Shown here: positions 8,646 through 19,003 of the stretch, piece by piece | Layout of the letters: every line of letters starts with the position of its first letter | How positions within the stretch are numbered: the first letter of the stretch is position 1 | Source of the DNA: Marinobacter salarius | GTDB taxonomy: Bacteria; Pseudomonadota; Gammaproteobacteria; Pseudomonadales; Oleiphilaceae | DNA: 64,000 bases | Assembly (NCBI GenBank): GCA_000831005.1 | Contig: CP007152.1 | Coordinates: forward strand, 1,302,001 to 1,366,000 | Direction: 5' to 3' | Program-made: the position numbers and the translations under genes | Notes under the pieces: generated by a model | Told to the model about the DNA's origin: nothing | The model's database searches: none | Seen by the model: only the letters and a program-made list of their open reading frames with translations

Positions 8646-10043
8646 GTGAAAACGAGCATCAAGAACCAACTGCTAGTTGTTCTTTTTCTACTGGGCGTAA
8701 CAGGCCCGGCGATGGCTGAGCTGGGTGACTATGGTTTCTGGCGAACACTCGGGAATCTGGTTAATCCACCGGCAGCGGATAACCCGGTTACTGCAGCTCA
8801 GCGGCAGGGTGACTACCCCTTACTTGCCAACCCGCCGGGGTTCAACGATGGTTTTTCGCCAGGCAACTATTACGCCTGGCAAACCATTCCCCTGGCACCC
8901 GAAACCGGCGCTGTCTGTGGTAACGGCTCTGAGTACAAGTTCTTTGTGAACCGCGTGCCGAACACCAGTAATACGATTATCTACCTGGAAGGGGGCGGCG
9001 CTTGCTGGGATTACGAGAGCTGCTCTGGCCAGACGGGCATTCGGGGAGCCCGCAACCCGGATGGTATTCCCGATGACTACATGAACCTGACAAACCCCAG
9101 TGCCAGCCTGGTCAGTCCGTTTGTGGTGCGCCTGAACCCACTGACATCGGTCAAGACCCAGAACTGGAACATGGTTTATATCCCGTACTGCACGGGAGAC
9201 GTCTACTCCGGTGACAAGGTGGCCGTGTACGAAGATCCGGAAGGGGAAGCGGAGCCTTTGATCTGGCATCACAATGGCCTTCGCAACACCCGCGCCGCGA
9301 TTTCGTGGGTGAAGGATAATCTGCAGCGGCCGAAGCAATTGCTGACGACCGGATGCAGTGCCGGCGGCCTGGGCAGTTTGACCAATTATCACCCGACTCG
9401 CCGAGATATGGAGCCCAACCGGGGGTACATGATCAACGACTCTGGACCTGCCTTCAGTGCGCCTTCCGGAGCGGATCCAGAAGCTTATCCTTCGGTGTTG
9501 TTGCAGTCGTTTATCCGTGATGCCTGGGGGTTGGATCAGCCCAATGGTCCGCTGGAATACCTCAGTGACGGGCTTCCACTGATGAACCTGAACGATCTCG
9601 GCTCACTGTATACGGCCCTTTCTGCGGAGCTACCGAATGATCGGATGGGGCATACGCATTTCTGGCAGGATCTGAATTACTCCTCCTATTCTTACGAGCG
9701 TTTCTATCCGGAAATCGAGAATGCGCCGGATCAGGCTACCAAAGAGGCGTTGATCCACGAACGCTGGTATACGGATACAGAGCGCCTGAAGGGTACCCTG
9801 TCCAACCTGAATAATTTTGGGTATTACCTGCCATGGTTCCGCGATGTGAACGAGAGCCACTGCACCACAATTATTGAGTTTGCCAACTCAGACATTCAGG
9901 AAGCCGGGCTGGAGCTGGATGACTTTGTGGCCAATGTGTTGAACGGAAGCGGTGCGGTGATGCAGGCCTCTGAAACCGATCAGCAGGCTGACTACAACAA
10001 GCCGTTCAATCCGCTCTACTGGGCACTTGATCAGCTTCTGTAG
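8646..10043 (+). CDS. Pectin-acetylesterase-family exported hydrolase
   Basis: This exported protein of about 465 residues has a signal peptide ending TGPAMA. The hydrolase core shows IIYLEGGGACWDYESC, WNMVYIPYCTGDVYSGD and the nucleophile elbow TTGCSAGGLGS, with ESHCTT a candidate for the catalytic histidine near the C-terminus. This arrangement matches pectin acetylesterase/Notum-type carboxylesterases, which remove acyl groups; the natural substrate here is unknown. The GTG at 8646 is chosen over the ATG at 8640 because AAGGAGG (8632-8638) leaves only one base before the ATG. It converges on a gene for a helical envelope protein. Confidence 0.75.
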   Translation: MKTSIKNQLLVVLFLLGVTGPAMAELGDYGFWRTLGNLVNPPAADNPVTAAQRQGDYPLLANPPGFNDGFSPGNYYAWQTIPLAPETGAVCGNGSEYKFFVNRVPNTSNTIIYLEGGGACWDYESCSGQTGIRGARNPDGIPDDYMNLTNPSASLVSPFVVRLNPLTSVKTQNWNMVYIPYCTGDVYSGDKVAVYEDPEGEAEPLIWHHNGLRNTRAAISWVKDNLQRPKQLLTTGCSAGGLGSLTNYHPTRRDMEPNRGYMINDSGPAFSAPSGADPEAYPSVLLQSFIRDAWGLDQPNGPLEYLSDGLPLMNLNDLGSLYTALSAELPNDRMGHTHFWQDLNYSSYSYERFYPEIENAPDQATKEALIHERWYTDTERLKGTLSNLNNFGYYLPWFRDVNESHCTTIIEFANSDIQEAGLELDDFVANVLNGSGAVMQASETDQQADYNKPFNPLYWALDQLL

Positions 10044-10092
10044 AACATTGGGTATCAGGTTCTCCGGAATCGGGGAACCCGCCGATAGGGAT

Positions 10093-10119
10093 GGCGATGC
10101 GTTATTGAGGCGCATCGCC
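10093..10119. repeat. Hairpin at the convergent gene ends
   Basis: GGCGATGCG (10093-10101) pairs perfectly with CGCATCGCC (10111-10119) across a nine-base loop. It overlaps the 3' end of the minus-strand gene and follows the plus-strand hydrolase gene. There is no T-run on either side, so a terminator role is only possible. Confidence 0.35.
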
Positions 10120-10772
10120 ATTATTGTTGGCGGCCACACGGGCTTCCAGCAATCGCTGGCGTAAGTACTCGTTGCGGGTCATTCCTGCAGGCACTTTGTC
10201 CATTGCCATCACCTCTTGCACGATTTGTTTCTCCTGCTGCTTATAGGCTTCAAACTCCGGCCTGGGTTTGGCCAGCCATTCTTCTTTGCGTGCCTGCGCA
10301 GCGGCATTCTGCCGGTCAATCAGGCCTTGCAACGCCCGTTTCTGCGCGGCTTCGTCTTCGATGGTGAGTTTTGTCATGGCAATGCGAACCATCAGGCTCT
10401 CTGCTGCGCTGACCTGTCCCAGGCGTTCGTACTCAGCCAGGCGCTGTTCCAGTATTGCTGCCTCCGCAGCGCGCTCTTCCGAAGACAGGCTCTTGGCGTT
10501 CGCAAAGAAGGTGTGCAGTTCTTCCTCAAAGTCGAGCCGGTTGGCCAGCTCCAGCGTTTGCGGGTTGTCCAGCAAAGCCTGTTGTTCGGCTGTAAGCCTC
10601 TGTTCTGGCTTCGGCTGGTCGGCTGCGGTTCCTGAGGCAGTGCCTGGGTAGCTGGGGAGGTGTTGATGGAGTTTGCGATGTCGGCAGAGGAATCCGTCTG
10701 GCTCAGCCAAAAAGAAATACTGACCGTGACGGCAACGATGCCGATGGCAGATGCGAGAGCAATTCGTTTCAT
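10102..10772 (-). CDS. Hypothetical helical envelope protein, one frameshift
   Basis: The protein starts MKRIALASAIGIVAVTVSISFWL, an N-terminal membrane anchor or signal, followed by a proline-rich linker (ATQALPQEPQPTSRSQ). After a frame break near 10645 it continues as a long, charged alpha-helical domain (LTAEQQALLDNPQTLELANR to LRQRLLEARVAA) of about 165 residues. No family was recognised. The helical rod loosely recalls lipase-specific chaperones, but their signature motif is absent, so that function is not claimed. A GGGGGA ribosome binding site precedes the ATG at 10772. It converges on the exported hydrolase gene. Confidence 0.55.
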
Positions 10773-10984
10773 GGCAGTCCCCCTTGTTATTATTGCCCTG
10801 ATTCCAATTCAGGCTTGGCCTGGTCCAGTAAACGCGACAGGTAATCACTATATTAGCGCAAACCGCTGTAGGCGTAGTTAACGTTCCGAAGTGCCAGGGA
10901 GTTAATCTCCCCATACGGGCCCTGATCTGTCTGCTACAGTGGCAGCGCACTTACATCCATTGTTGGTCCCGGGAGAAAAGCCTC

Positions 10985-11314
10985 ATGAAACCAACCCTAT
11001 GCGTTTTCGTCGTTCTGACTGTATTCAGCCTAAATGGCTGGGCCCAGGAGGTCGATTACGATAAACGCAACCTGCACATTTTTTGCGCCTCACATCTGAA
11101 GATGCTCAGCGGCACGATTGATGATGGCGGCGATGAATATAAGGCGCTGATGTTTATGTCCGGTGTTCACCGGGACGAGGCAATCGGGATGGGTGCCACC
11201 GAAAAGCACTTCAGCGACGTGAACACCTATCTGAAAAAAGTACGCAACACCAGCAAACCGAAGTGGAGCAGCCTGACGTCCCGAAGCAAGGAGCTGTGTT
11301 TCCCCCAGTCCTGA
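10985..11314 (+). CDS. Hypothetical exported small protein
   Basis: This 109-residue protein has a signal peptide (MKPTLCVFVVLTVFSLNGWA, cleavage after WA). The mature part of about 89 residues holds two cysteines (IFCASH, KELCFPQS) that could form a disulfide in the periplasm. No family is recognised. It lies alone upstream of the aconitase gene, with a gap of about 75 bp. Confidence 0.6.
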   Translation: MKPTLCVFVVLTVFSLNGWAQEVDYDKRNLHIFCASHLKMLSGTIDDGGDEYKALMFMSGVHRDEAIGMGATEKHFSDVNTYLKKVRNTSKPKWSSLTSRSKELCFPQS

Positions 11315-11388
11315 CGACAGGGTTGGCCAGCGGGATCTATAGTTAACGGTATGAAGGTCTGAAATCTGGCTCGCATGGAGGTCATCCG

Positions 11389-13350
11389 ATGACGAAACAG
11401 ACGAAGAATCAACCGCGCAATGTTGCCACGAAGCTGATCGAGTCACACCTGGTGTCGGGAACGATGAAGACAGGCGAGGAAATCGGGCTGAAGATCGATC
11501 AAACGCTGACCCAGGATGCAACCGGTACACTGGTTATGCTCGAGCTGGAGGCCATGGGGCTCGGCCAGGTCAAAACCGAGTTGTCAGCGCAGTACGTTGA
11601 CCACAACCTGCTGCAGACTGACAACCGCAACCCCGATGATCACCTGTTCCTGCGTAGTGCCTGTGAGCGGTTCGGCCTGTGGTTCAGCCCGGCCGGGTCC
11701 GGCGTCAGCCATCCGGTGCACATGGAACGCTTTGGAAAACCGGGCAAGACCCTTCTTGGCTCCGACAGCCATACCTGCGCTGCCGGTTCCCTGGGAATGC
11801 TGGCAATGGGGGCTGGCGGTCTGGCTGTGGCCATAGCCATGTGTGGAGAACCGTTCTATCTCAACATGCCTAAGGTCATGGGCGTGAAGCTGACCGGGAA
11901 ACTGCCGGATTGGGTGAGTGCCAAGGATGTCATCCTGGAAATGCTTCGCCGCCACGGAGTGAAGGGCGGTGCCGGGAACATCATCGAGTACTATGGGCCG
12001 GGCCTGAAAGGGCTGTCCGCGATGGACCGCCATGTGATCGCGAACATGGGGCAGGAGATGGGACACACCGCTACGGTGTTCCCGGCGGACGATGCGGTGC
12101 GGGATTTTCTCAAGCAGCAACAGCGGGAAGGTGACTTCCAGAGGCTGGAAGCCGACCGCGGCGCCACCTACGATCTGCATGACGAGATCGATCTGGGCAA
12201 GCTGGAGCCGTTGATTGCACTTCCCAGCAGTCCAGGGAAGGTGTTCCCGGTGCGGGAAGTGGCTGGCGAGCCCATCTACCAGGCCTACATTGGGTCCTCC
12301 GCGAATCCTGGCCTGAGGGATTTCGCAGTTCCTGCGATGATGGTGAAGGGCCGTCAGGTTCGCGAAGGAGTATCTTTCGATATAAACCCCACCTCGCGTC
12401 AGGTTCTGGAAAACCTGGTAGAACTGGGCCATCTTACCGATCTGCTCAGCGCTGGGGCGCGCCTGCATCAGACCGGCTGCAATGGCTGCATTGGCATGGG
12501 GCAGGCACCGGCAACGGATCAGATCAGCCTGCGCACCGTTCCACGGAACTTTGCGGGTCGGTCGGGTACTGATGAAGACAAAGTCTGTCTCTGCAGCCCC
12601 GAAACAGCCACGGCGTCTGCGTTGACCGGCGTGATTACAGACCCTCGTGATCTCGATATGAGCTATCCTGTGTTCGACGAGCACAGCACCTTTTATGTGG
12701 AGGATCGCAATATCCGCCCGCCGGCGAAGCACCCGGAATTAACGGTGGTTGAGAAGGGGCCGAACATCAGCACCCTGCCGACGTTTGAGGCGCTGCCTGA
12801 CTCGTTGAAGGCGCCGGTTCTGCTCAAGGTTGGTGACGATGTTTCCACCGACGACATCCTGCCTGCCGGCTCCCGGATACTGCCGTTTCGCAGTAACATT
12901 CCGGCCATCAGCGAGTTTACTTATACCCGGCTGGACCCAACCTATCCGGAACGGGCAAAAGAGTATCAGGACACCGGGTCTCTGATCGTTGGCGGTGACA
13001 ATTACGGCCAGGGGTCAAGCCGTGAACATGCGGCGCTGGCGCCCCGTTATCTGGGCGTGCGGGCAGTGATTGCCAAGAGTTATTCGCGCATACACTGGCA
13101 GAATCTGTCCAGTTTTGGTGTGTTGCCTTTGAGCTTTGTCACTCCGGAGAACTTCGATAGCATCGAGCAGGGCGATGAGTTATCGATTGAGGGGCTGGTT
13201 GAAACATTAAAAGCCGGGGACAGGGTTGTTGCGAAAAATACCCGGAACGGCGAACGTTATGAACTGACGCATGAACTTAGCGAGCGCCAGGTCCGTATGG
13301 TTATCGAAGGCGGACTGCTGAACATGATGCGCCAGGAACTGGCCGCGTGA
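11389..13350 (+). CDS. Aconitate hydratase (about 650-residue type)
   Basis: This 653-residue [4Fe-4S] enzyme interconverts citrate and isocitrate in the TCA cycle. LLGSDSHTCAAGSLGMLAMG carries the first cluster cysteine, and QTGCNGCIGMG the other two. The C-terminal swivel domain has VSTDDILPAG, DNYGQGSSREHAALAPRYLG and KSYSRIHWQNL. The length corresponds to the shorter, single-polypeptide aconitases, not to the 890-residue AcnA or 860-residue AcnB types. The ATG follows TGGAGGTC by a good distance. It reads through without a frameshift, unlike many neighbours, and is followed by the glutathione transferase gene. Confidence 0.9.
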   Translation: MTKQTKNQPRNVATKLIESHLVSGTMKTGEEIGLKIDQTLTQDATGTLVMLELEAMGLGQVKTELSAQYVDHNLLQTDNRNPDDHLFLRSACERFGLWFSPAGSGVSHPVHMERFGKPGKTLLGSDSHTCAAGSLGMLAMGAGGLAVAIAMCGEPFYLNMPKVMGVKLTGKLPDWVSAKDVILEMLRRHGVKGGAGNIIEYYGPGLKGLSAMDRHVIANMGQEMGHTATVFPADDAVRDFLKQQQREGDFQRLEADRGATYDLHDEIDLGKLEPLIALPSSPGKVFPVREVAGEPIYQAYIGSSANPGLRDFAVPAMMVKGRQVREGVSFDINPTSRQVLENLVELGHLTDLLSAGARLHQTGCNGCIGMGQAPATDQISLRTVPRNFAGRSGTDEDKVCLCSPETATASALTGVITDPRDLDMSYPVFDEHSTFYVEDRNIRPPAKHPELTVVEKGPNISTLPTFEALPDSLKAPVLLKVGDDVSTDDILPAGSRILPFRSNIPAISEFTYTRLDPTYPERAKEYQDTGSLIVGGDNYGQGSSREHAALAPRYLGVRAVIAKSYSRIHWQNLSSFGVLPLSFVTPENFDSIEQGDELSIEGLVETLKAGDRVVAKNTRNGERYELTHELSERQVRMVIEGGLLNMMRQELAA

Positions 13351-13391
13351 GGCCTTGTTACCAATAGATCCACTAAACTGAGGAAGAATGA

Positions 13392-14268
13392 ATGACCGAT
13401 GACACCTACACGCCACCGAGAGTCTGGAAATGGGATGCCGAGAGCGGCGGAGCTTCTCGCAGATCAATCGCCCGATTGCCGGACCCACTCACGAGAAAGA
13501 ATTGCCGGTAGGGGAGCACCCGTTCCAGGTCTACTCACTGGCGACCCCGAATGGCGTGAAAGCACGATCATGTTCGAGGAACTGTTGGCCAAGGGCATCA
13601 AGGAAGCGGAATACGATGCCTGGCTGATCCGCATCACCGAGGGGGAACAGTTTGGCAGTGGTTTCGTGAACGCGAACCCGAATTCCAAGATACCGGCGAT
13701 GATGGACCACACCCACACGCCGGCCGTCCGCGTGTTTGAATCCGGCTCCATCCTGCTTTACCTCGCTGAGAAGTTTGGCGAATTCCTGCCGACGGACATT
13801 GTGGCGCGCACGGAAACCATGAACTGGTTGTTCTGGCAAATGGGCAGCGCGCCGTTCCTGGGCGGTGGGTTTGGCCATTTCTACGCCTACGCACCGGAAA
13901 AATACGAGTACCCGATCAACCGCTACACCATGGAAGTGAAGCGCCAGCTGGATGTGCTGGATCGGCAACTGGCCGATAATCGCTACATTGCGGGTGACGA
14001 ATACACCATCGCAGATATGGCGATCTGGCCCTGGTACGGCGCACTGGTGAAAAACAAGGTGTACGAAGCGGCGGAATTCCTGGAAGCGCATACCTACAAG
14101 AACGTGGTGCGTTGGGCCGATGAGATCGCAGAACGCCCGGCGGTCAAGCGTGGATTGATGGTAAACCGCACCTGGGGCGAGGAGAGCAGGCAGTTGCATG
14201 AACGCCACGACGCCAGTGACTTCGAACTGCGCACTCAGGACAAGCTGGAGCCTTCCGGAGAGAAGTAA
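13392..14268 (+). CDS. yghU: YghU-like glutathione S-transferase / disulfide-bond oxidoreductase, two frameshifts
   Basis: This nu-class glutathione transferase of about 290 residues begins MTDDTYTPPRVWKWDAESGG. Frames break near 13455 (resuming FSQINRPIAGPTHEKELP) and near 13560 (resuming FEELLAKGIKEAEYDAWLI). The thioredoxin-like half has NPNSKIPAMMDH and FESGSILLYLAEKFG; the helical half has YTIADMAIWPWYG and ERPAVKRGLMVNRTWG. YghU-type proteins reduce disulfides using glutathione. The stop overlaps the next start (TAATG), suggesting translational coupling with the membrane-fused sugar dehydrogenase. Confidence 0.8.
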
Positions 14269-15849
14269 TGGCAGTATTGGTTGGCTGGAGGAGAGTGGTG
14301 CTGGCGTTCATCGTCGCGTTGATCGTGGGCTCCGTGCTGGGCAGCCTTGTGCAAACCCAGTTCAATCTCCAGGCGCTGGAAGGCCTGGGGGTTGAAATCA
14401 GTATGGCGACCCGTTTGCAAACCACAGTTCAGGATCTTCTGAACTTTGCCCCTTTGTACGCCATCCTCTTCGGGCTCAGTTTCCTGTTCTCTCAGGGTGC
14501 TGCGTCTCTTGTGGCCCGGCTGGCTGGTCAATCAGGCCGTTTGTGGCTGTGCCCGCTTGCCGCGGCTGTGGGATTGTGGGCGACCTTGCGGATTGTGGAT
14601 GCATTGGCGCCCATGCCTACGTTGATCGCTGCCACGCGAGATATGGGTGGACTGTTGGCTATGCTGGTAACGGCTGCTCTCTCTGGTTTGTTGTTTGCCG
14701 TTCTGGTTTCCCGGTTGCCCCGTAAAAATGGCAATGCCTCGGCAGTGCCTGTTGCGATGCTTCTGATGGTTGCCGGGGCGGTTCTGCCTGAATCTGATGC
14801 CGTAGCGGATGAGGCGACAGACTATACGATTGAAACTGTGGCCAGCGGCTGGAACATCCCTGGTCAATGGCGTTCCTGCCCGATGGACGAATGCTGGTTA
14901 CTGAAAGGCCGGGACGTTTGCGAATGCTGACGGCTAACGGCGACCTGATGCCGGAACCGCTGGATGGTGTGCCGGAGGTTTTCGCATCCGGCCAGGCAGG
15001 GCTGTTTGATGTGCTTCCCGCCAGGGACTTCGAGGACAGCCGACAGATTTACCTGAGTTATGCCTGTGGCACCATGGATGCCAATCACACCTGCTTGGCC
15101 AGGGGGCAACTGGGAGAGCAGGGCCTGGAGAATGTGAGCGAACTATTCCGGGTACAACCGGCCAAGAAGGGCAGCGCTCATTATGGAGGGCGGATGGTAT
15201 GGCTGCCGGATGATACGCTGGTGTTAACCCTCGGAGACGGTTTCGACTACCGCGAGCAGGCCCAGCGCCGTCAAAACCACATTGGCAGTATTGTGCGCCT
15301 TAACCCGGATGGCAGCGTGCCGGACGACAACCCTTTTGCAGGGCACGACACCTACCAGGGTGAAATCTACAGCTATGGTCACCGCAATGTGCAGGGGCTG
15401 GCCTACGACAGCGAACAGGGCCGGCTGATTGCTCATGAACACGGGCCCCGGGGTGGTGATGAGATCAACGTCATTCGCCCGGGCGCCAACTACGGTTGGC
15501 CGGTCACCACCCATGGCTGGACTATACCGGTGCGCGGGTAACCCCGTTCGAGGAGCGTGAGGGTGTCGAGGCGCCGCTGCTGCACTGGACGCCATCCATC
15601 GCCCCATCGGGCATGACCGTTTACACCGGCGATCTGTTTCCTCAGTGGCAGGGTGATCTGTTGGTTGGCGGACTGGTGACCCGGCAGGTGCATCGTGTCC
15701 GGTTGGCGGACGGCAAGGCAACGGACGTGGAAACCCTGTTCGGTGAGCTGGGCGAACGCATCAGGGCCGTCGTAACGGGCCCTGACGGTTCGGTTTATCT
15801 GTTAACGGATAATGCTGACGGACGTGTTTTGAAAGTTACACCAGACTAG
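14268..15849 (+). CDS. Membrane-fused PQQ-dependent sugar dehydrogenase-like protein, two frameshifts
   Basis: The first ~170 residues are hydrophobic with about four membrane spans (MAVLVGWRRVVLAFIVALIV, then LYAILFGLSFLFSQGAASLV and two more). A GSDH/YliI-type six-bladed beta-propeller follows: TIETVASGWNIPW, a frame break near 14870, MAFLPDGRMLVTERPGRL, AHYGGRMVWLPDDTLVLTLGDG and YSYGHRNVQGLAYD. A second break near 15525 precedes the last blades (APSGMTVYTGDLFPQWQGDLLVGG). Family enzymes oxidise aldoses with PQQ in the periplasm. The membrane domain and propeller read in one frame across their junction, so the fusion looks real. Substrate is unknown. Confidence 0.75.
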
Positions 15850-15880
15850 AGCGAGTGTCTGGGCCTGGCTCAAAAGCGCC

Positions 15881-16129
15881 CTAGCGTGGCCGGCGATCAC
15901 CTTCCATGATCTTGGCCACAAACACCGCTTTACCGTACTCCTCGAACGACCATTTCATGGTGTCTGAGAGAACGCGCATTACCTCGTCGTACTCACCGAA
16001 CATTTCGGTGCTCATGCGGCCCGGAAAGATCTCCAGCCCTGTTTTTTCAAGCCGCTCGATAACGGCACGAATGGGCGGCTTGTAGTCATCGGTGAGTGGG
16101 TAGCAGCTCAGTTGAACGGATAAAAACAT
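15881..16129 (-). CDS. Thiamine-binding / YkoF-like small protein
   Basis: This 82-residue protein resembles the MTH1187/YkoF thiamine-binding fold: MFLSVQLSCYPLTDDYKPPIR, VIERLEKTGLEIFPGRMST, then the FGEYDEVMRVLSDTM helix. The start at 16129 follows a GGGAGG ribosome binding site; a longer upstream reading has no support. These proteins bind thiamine or related ligands in the cytoplasm in characterised members. It lies between the 3' end of the sugar dehydrogenase gene and the gamma-glutamyltransferase gene. Confidence 0.65.
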   Translation of the reverse strand: MFLSVQLSCYPLTDDYKPPIRAVIERLEKTGLEIFPGRMSTEMFGEYDEVMRVLSDTMKWSFEEYGKAVFVAKIMEGDRRPR

Positions 16130-16154
16130 AATGCCTCCCGGGGCTGTGTGCCCC

Positions 16155-17914
16155 TCAATAGCCCATGGCTGAAGATGTGCTGCGGCGCGGGTCTGCACCG
16201 CCGTAGAGGGTTCCTTCAGTATCGATCAGTATGCTCTGGATGGCGCCCATGGCACTTTTTGTCACCACCTTGTGCCCCTTTTCCTCCAGCAGCCTCACGG
16301 TATCCGCTGATGCCCTGTTCAATGCGGATCTCGTCTGGCAACCATTGGTGGTGAATCCTCGGGGCACTCACCGCAGACTGAATGTTCATGCCATGATCAA
16401 TCACATTCAGCAGCACCTGCAAGGTTGTCGTGATAATTCGGGACCCGCCGGGGCTTCCCGTAACCAGATAGTTGCGACCATCGCGCCTGACAATGGTCGG
16501 CGACATGGAGCTCAGCATGCGCTTGCCGGGTTCCACCTTATTGGCTTCGCCACCGATCAGTCCATAGGCGTTGGGTTCGCCGGGTTTGGCACTGAAGTCG
16601 TCCATTTCGTTGTTCAAAAGGAACCCCGCCCCGTCAACGGTGATACCGGACCCGTAGCTGAAATTAATGGTGTAAGTGTTGGAAACCGCGTTGCCCCAGC
16701 GGTCGACAACGGAGAAGTGGGTGGTTTCCGGGCTTTCATAGGCCCCGGGGTTGCCGGCACTGATCTCGGTCGACGGCCGGGCTTTGGCCGGATCAATGGT
16801 TTTACGCAACGCTTCGGCATAGGCCTTGCTGGTCAGGCCCTTTAGTGGCACCTCCACGAAGTCGGTATCTCCAAGGTATTCCGCGCGGTCAGCGTAGGCA
16901 AGCTTCATGCTTCGGCCATGTGGTGAATACCGGCGGCGGAGTTATGACCGAACTCGGCCAGCGGGTAGCCTTCAAGAATGTTCAGAATCTGCACAATGTG
17001 AGTGCCACCAGAGGAGGGCGGTGACATGGAATAGATATCATGTCCGCGGTAGGTGCCATGAACCGGCTGGCGGATTCTGGGGCGGTAGTTCTTCAGGTCC
17101 TGAAGGGTGATCAGGCCGTCGTGACGTTCCATTTCCTGGACGATGAGTTGCGCGGTCTTGCCCTGATAGAAGCCATCGACGCCTTGATCGGCAATACGCT
17201 GAAGGGTGTCGGCAAGCTCCGGTTGCCGAAATCGCTCGCCTGGTTGCCACGGAGAACCGTCCTCTTTATAGAAGGTTGCGAGAGTTGCCGGCCAGCGCTG
17301 CAGTCGTTCCCGCGCCTGTTCCAGGCCCTCGGTGAAGCGTGCGGGTACAATAAAGCCTTCCCGCGCCAGTTTGATCGCCGGGGCCAGGGCCTGTTCCAGC
17401 GACATCGTGCCGTGGCGTTCAAGGGCCATCGCCAGGCCGGCGACGGTGCCGGGCACGCCGGACGCCTTGTGGGTGAAACGGCTGCGATTCTCGACACGTT
17501 GCCATTGTCGTCCTGGAACATGGTTTCGGTGGCAGCGGCCGGTGCTTTCTCCCGATAGTCGATGGCCTCAACCGCTTCGCCGTTGCCCGGAGCGTAGAGC
17601 ATAAACCCGCCGCCGCCGATGTTGCCCGAGCGAGGCTGGGTGACCGCCAGGGCGAATCCCGCCGTAACGGCGGCATCCATCGCATTGCCGCCATTCTTCA
17701 GCACGTTCAATGCGACTTCCGTTGCCAGGGTGTGGCTGGTGGCTACCATGCCGTTCCTGGCCTGTACCGGGTGGTGGCGCTCTCCTTCCAGAATGGCCTC
17801 TGCGGTCACCGGCTTTAGAGGTAGCAGCAGCGCCAGGGCGATCATCATTCTCGCGGCCAGTGAGCGGCTCGCGACGGCTTTTCGGGTACGTACCTGTAGG
17901 GGGTGTCTATCCAT
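16155..17914 (-). CDS. ggt: Gamma-glutamyltransferase, three frameshifts
   Basis: This periplasmic enzyme transfers or hydrolyses the gamma-glutamyl group of glutathione and matures by self-cleavage. A signal sequence (IALALLLPLKPVTAEA) leads into NGMVATSHTLATEVALNVLKNGGNAMDAA. The small subunit begins at the catalytic threonine in TTHFSVVDRWGNAVS, and GSPGGSRIITTTLQVLLN is typical. Frames break near 17480, near 16907 (HMAEA then MKLAYADRAEYLGD) and near 16312 (IEQGIS then DTVRLLEEKGH); the second is explained by one lost base. Full length is about 585 residues, normal for the family. Upstream at 17915-18022 lies the divergent promoter region shared with purU. Confidence 0.88.
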
Positions 17915-18022
17915 GTTTCTGTGCCTCGTTTCTGGTGCTCAGATAAGCTATCATAGCCGGTCATTTTTAAGGGTGTGAAATTGCGCGCCCGTGATCCCGG
18001 ATCAGATTAAGGAAAGGCTTCC

Positions 18023-18877
18023 ATGGAGCATACCTATCGTCTTGTGATTTCCTGCCCGGATCGGGTGGGGATTGTTGCCAAGGTCAGTAACTTTCTGTCG
18101 ACCTACAATGGCTGGATTACAGAGGCGAGCCACCACTCCGACACCCAGACCGGGTGGTTCTTCATGCGGCATGAGATCAAGGCCAACTCGATCCCTTTCG
18201 GCCTGGACCAGTTCCGCACGGCCTTTGAGCCGATTGCCCGCGAGTTCAATATGAACTGGCACATTGCTGATTCGGCCCAGCCCAAGAAAGTGATCCTGAT
18301 GTGCAGCAAGGAATCCCATTGCGTGGCGGATCTGCTCCATCGCTGGCACAGCCGCGAGATCAATGCCGAAATCGTGGCGGTTATTTCCAATCATGAAGAC
18401 CTCCGGCGCATGGTGGAGTGGCATGAGATACCCTATCACCATATTCCGGTGAACCAGAACAACCGCGACGAGGCTTTCGGTGAAGTGGATGGCCTGATAG
18501 AAGGCTATGAAGCCGATGTGGTTGTTTTGGCCCGGTATATGCAGATCCTGCCCGGTAGTCTGTGCGAGAAGTACCCGGGCAAGGTGATCAACATTCATCA
18601 CAGCTTCCTGCCGTCGTTTGCGGGTGCCCGCCCATACCACCAGGCCTACAGCCGGGGTGTGAAGCTGATTGGCGCCACCTGCCACTACGTGACCCAGGAT
18701 CTGGACGAAGGCCCCATCATCGAGCAGGACGTGGTCCCGCATCAGCACAGCGACTCCATTGAAGACATGGTTCGGCTGGGCAAGGATGTGGAGAAAAACG
18801 TGCTGTCACGGGGCTTGCGGGCACACATTGAAGACCGTGTGATTACCTACGAAAACAAGACTGTGGTTTTTGACTGA
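18023..18877 (+). CDS. purU: Formyltetrahydrofolate deformylase
   Basis: This 284-residue enzyme hydrolyses 10-formyltetrahydrofolate to formate and tetrahydrofolate, balancing one-carbon pools and feeding PurT. An N-terminal ACT domain (residues 1-80, RLVISCPDRVGIVAKVSNF) is followed by the formyltransferase fold with INIHHSFLPSFAGARPYHQAY (about 187-207) and the catalytic aspartate in LDEGPIIEQD (about 226). It is intact. The ATG follows TAAGGAAAG. It is oriented away from ggt and toward gyrA. Confidence 0.95.
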   Translation: MEHTYRLVISCPDRVGIVAKVSNFLSTYNGWITEASHHSDTQTGWFFMRHEIKANSIPFGLDQFRTAFEPIAREFNMNWHIADSAQPKKVILMCSKESHCVADLLHRWHSREINAEIVAVISNHEDLRRMVEWHEIPYHHIPVNQNNRDEAFGEVDGLIEGYEADVVVLARYMQILPGSLCEKYPGKVINIHHSFLPSFAGARPYHQAYSRGVKLIGATCHYVTQDLDEGPIIEQDVVPHQHSDSIEDMVRLGKDVEKNVLSRGLRAHIEDRVITYENKTVVFD

Positions 18878-19003
18878 CGGCCACCGCCATATCCCCCGCT
18901 AAGGGTTGAATGTGGTAGTATTGGCCGCTTGTTAAAGAATAACTATGGGGCGCTCTGAACGGCCCTGAAACGACTTCCAGCAAATGCAAAGGAACCTTTC
19001 TCG

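Noticed and set aside
10056..10119. Intrinsic terminator between the exported hydrolase and the helical protein
   Set aside because: Two stems exist, but neither is followed by a T-run on either strand. The stronger is listed only as a hairpin.
11584..12732. Long open frame opposite aconitase (and similar long frames opposite ggt, gyrA, rpsA and htpG)
   Set aside because: These are antisense shadows in high-G+C coding DNA, without family resemblance, codon bias or start signals.
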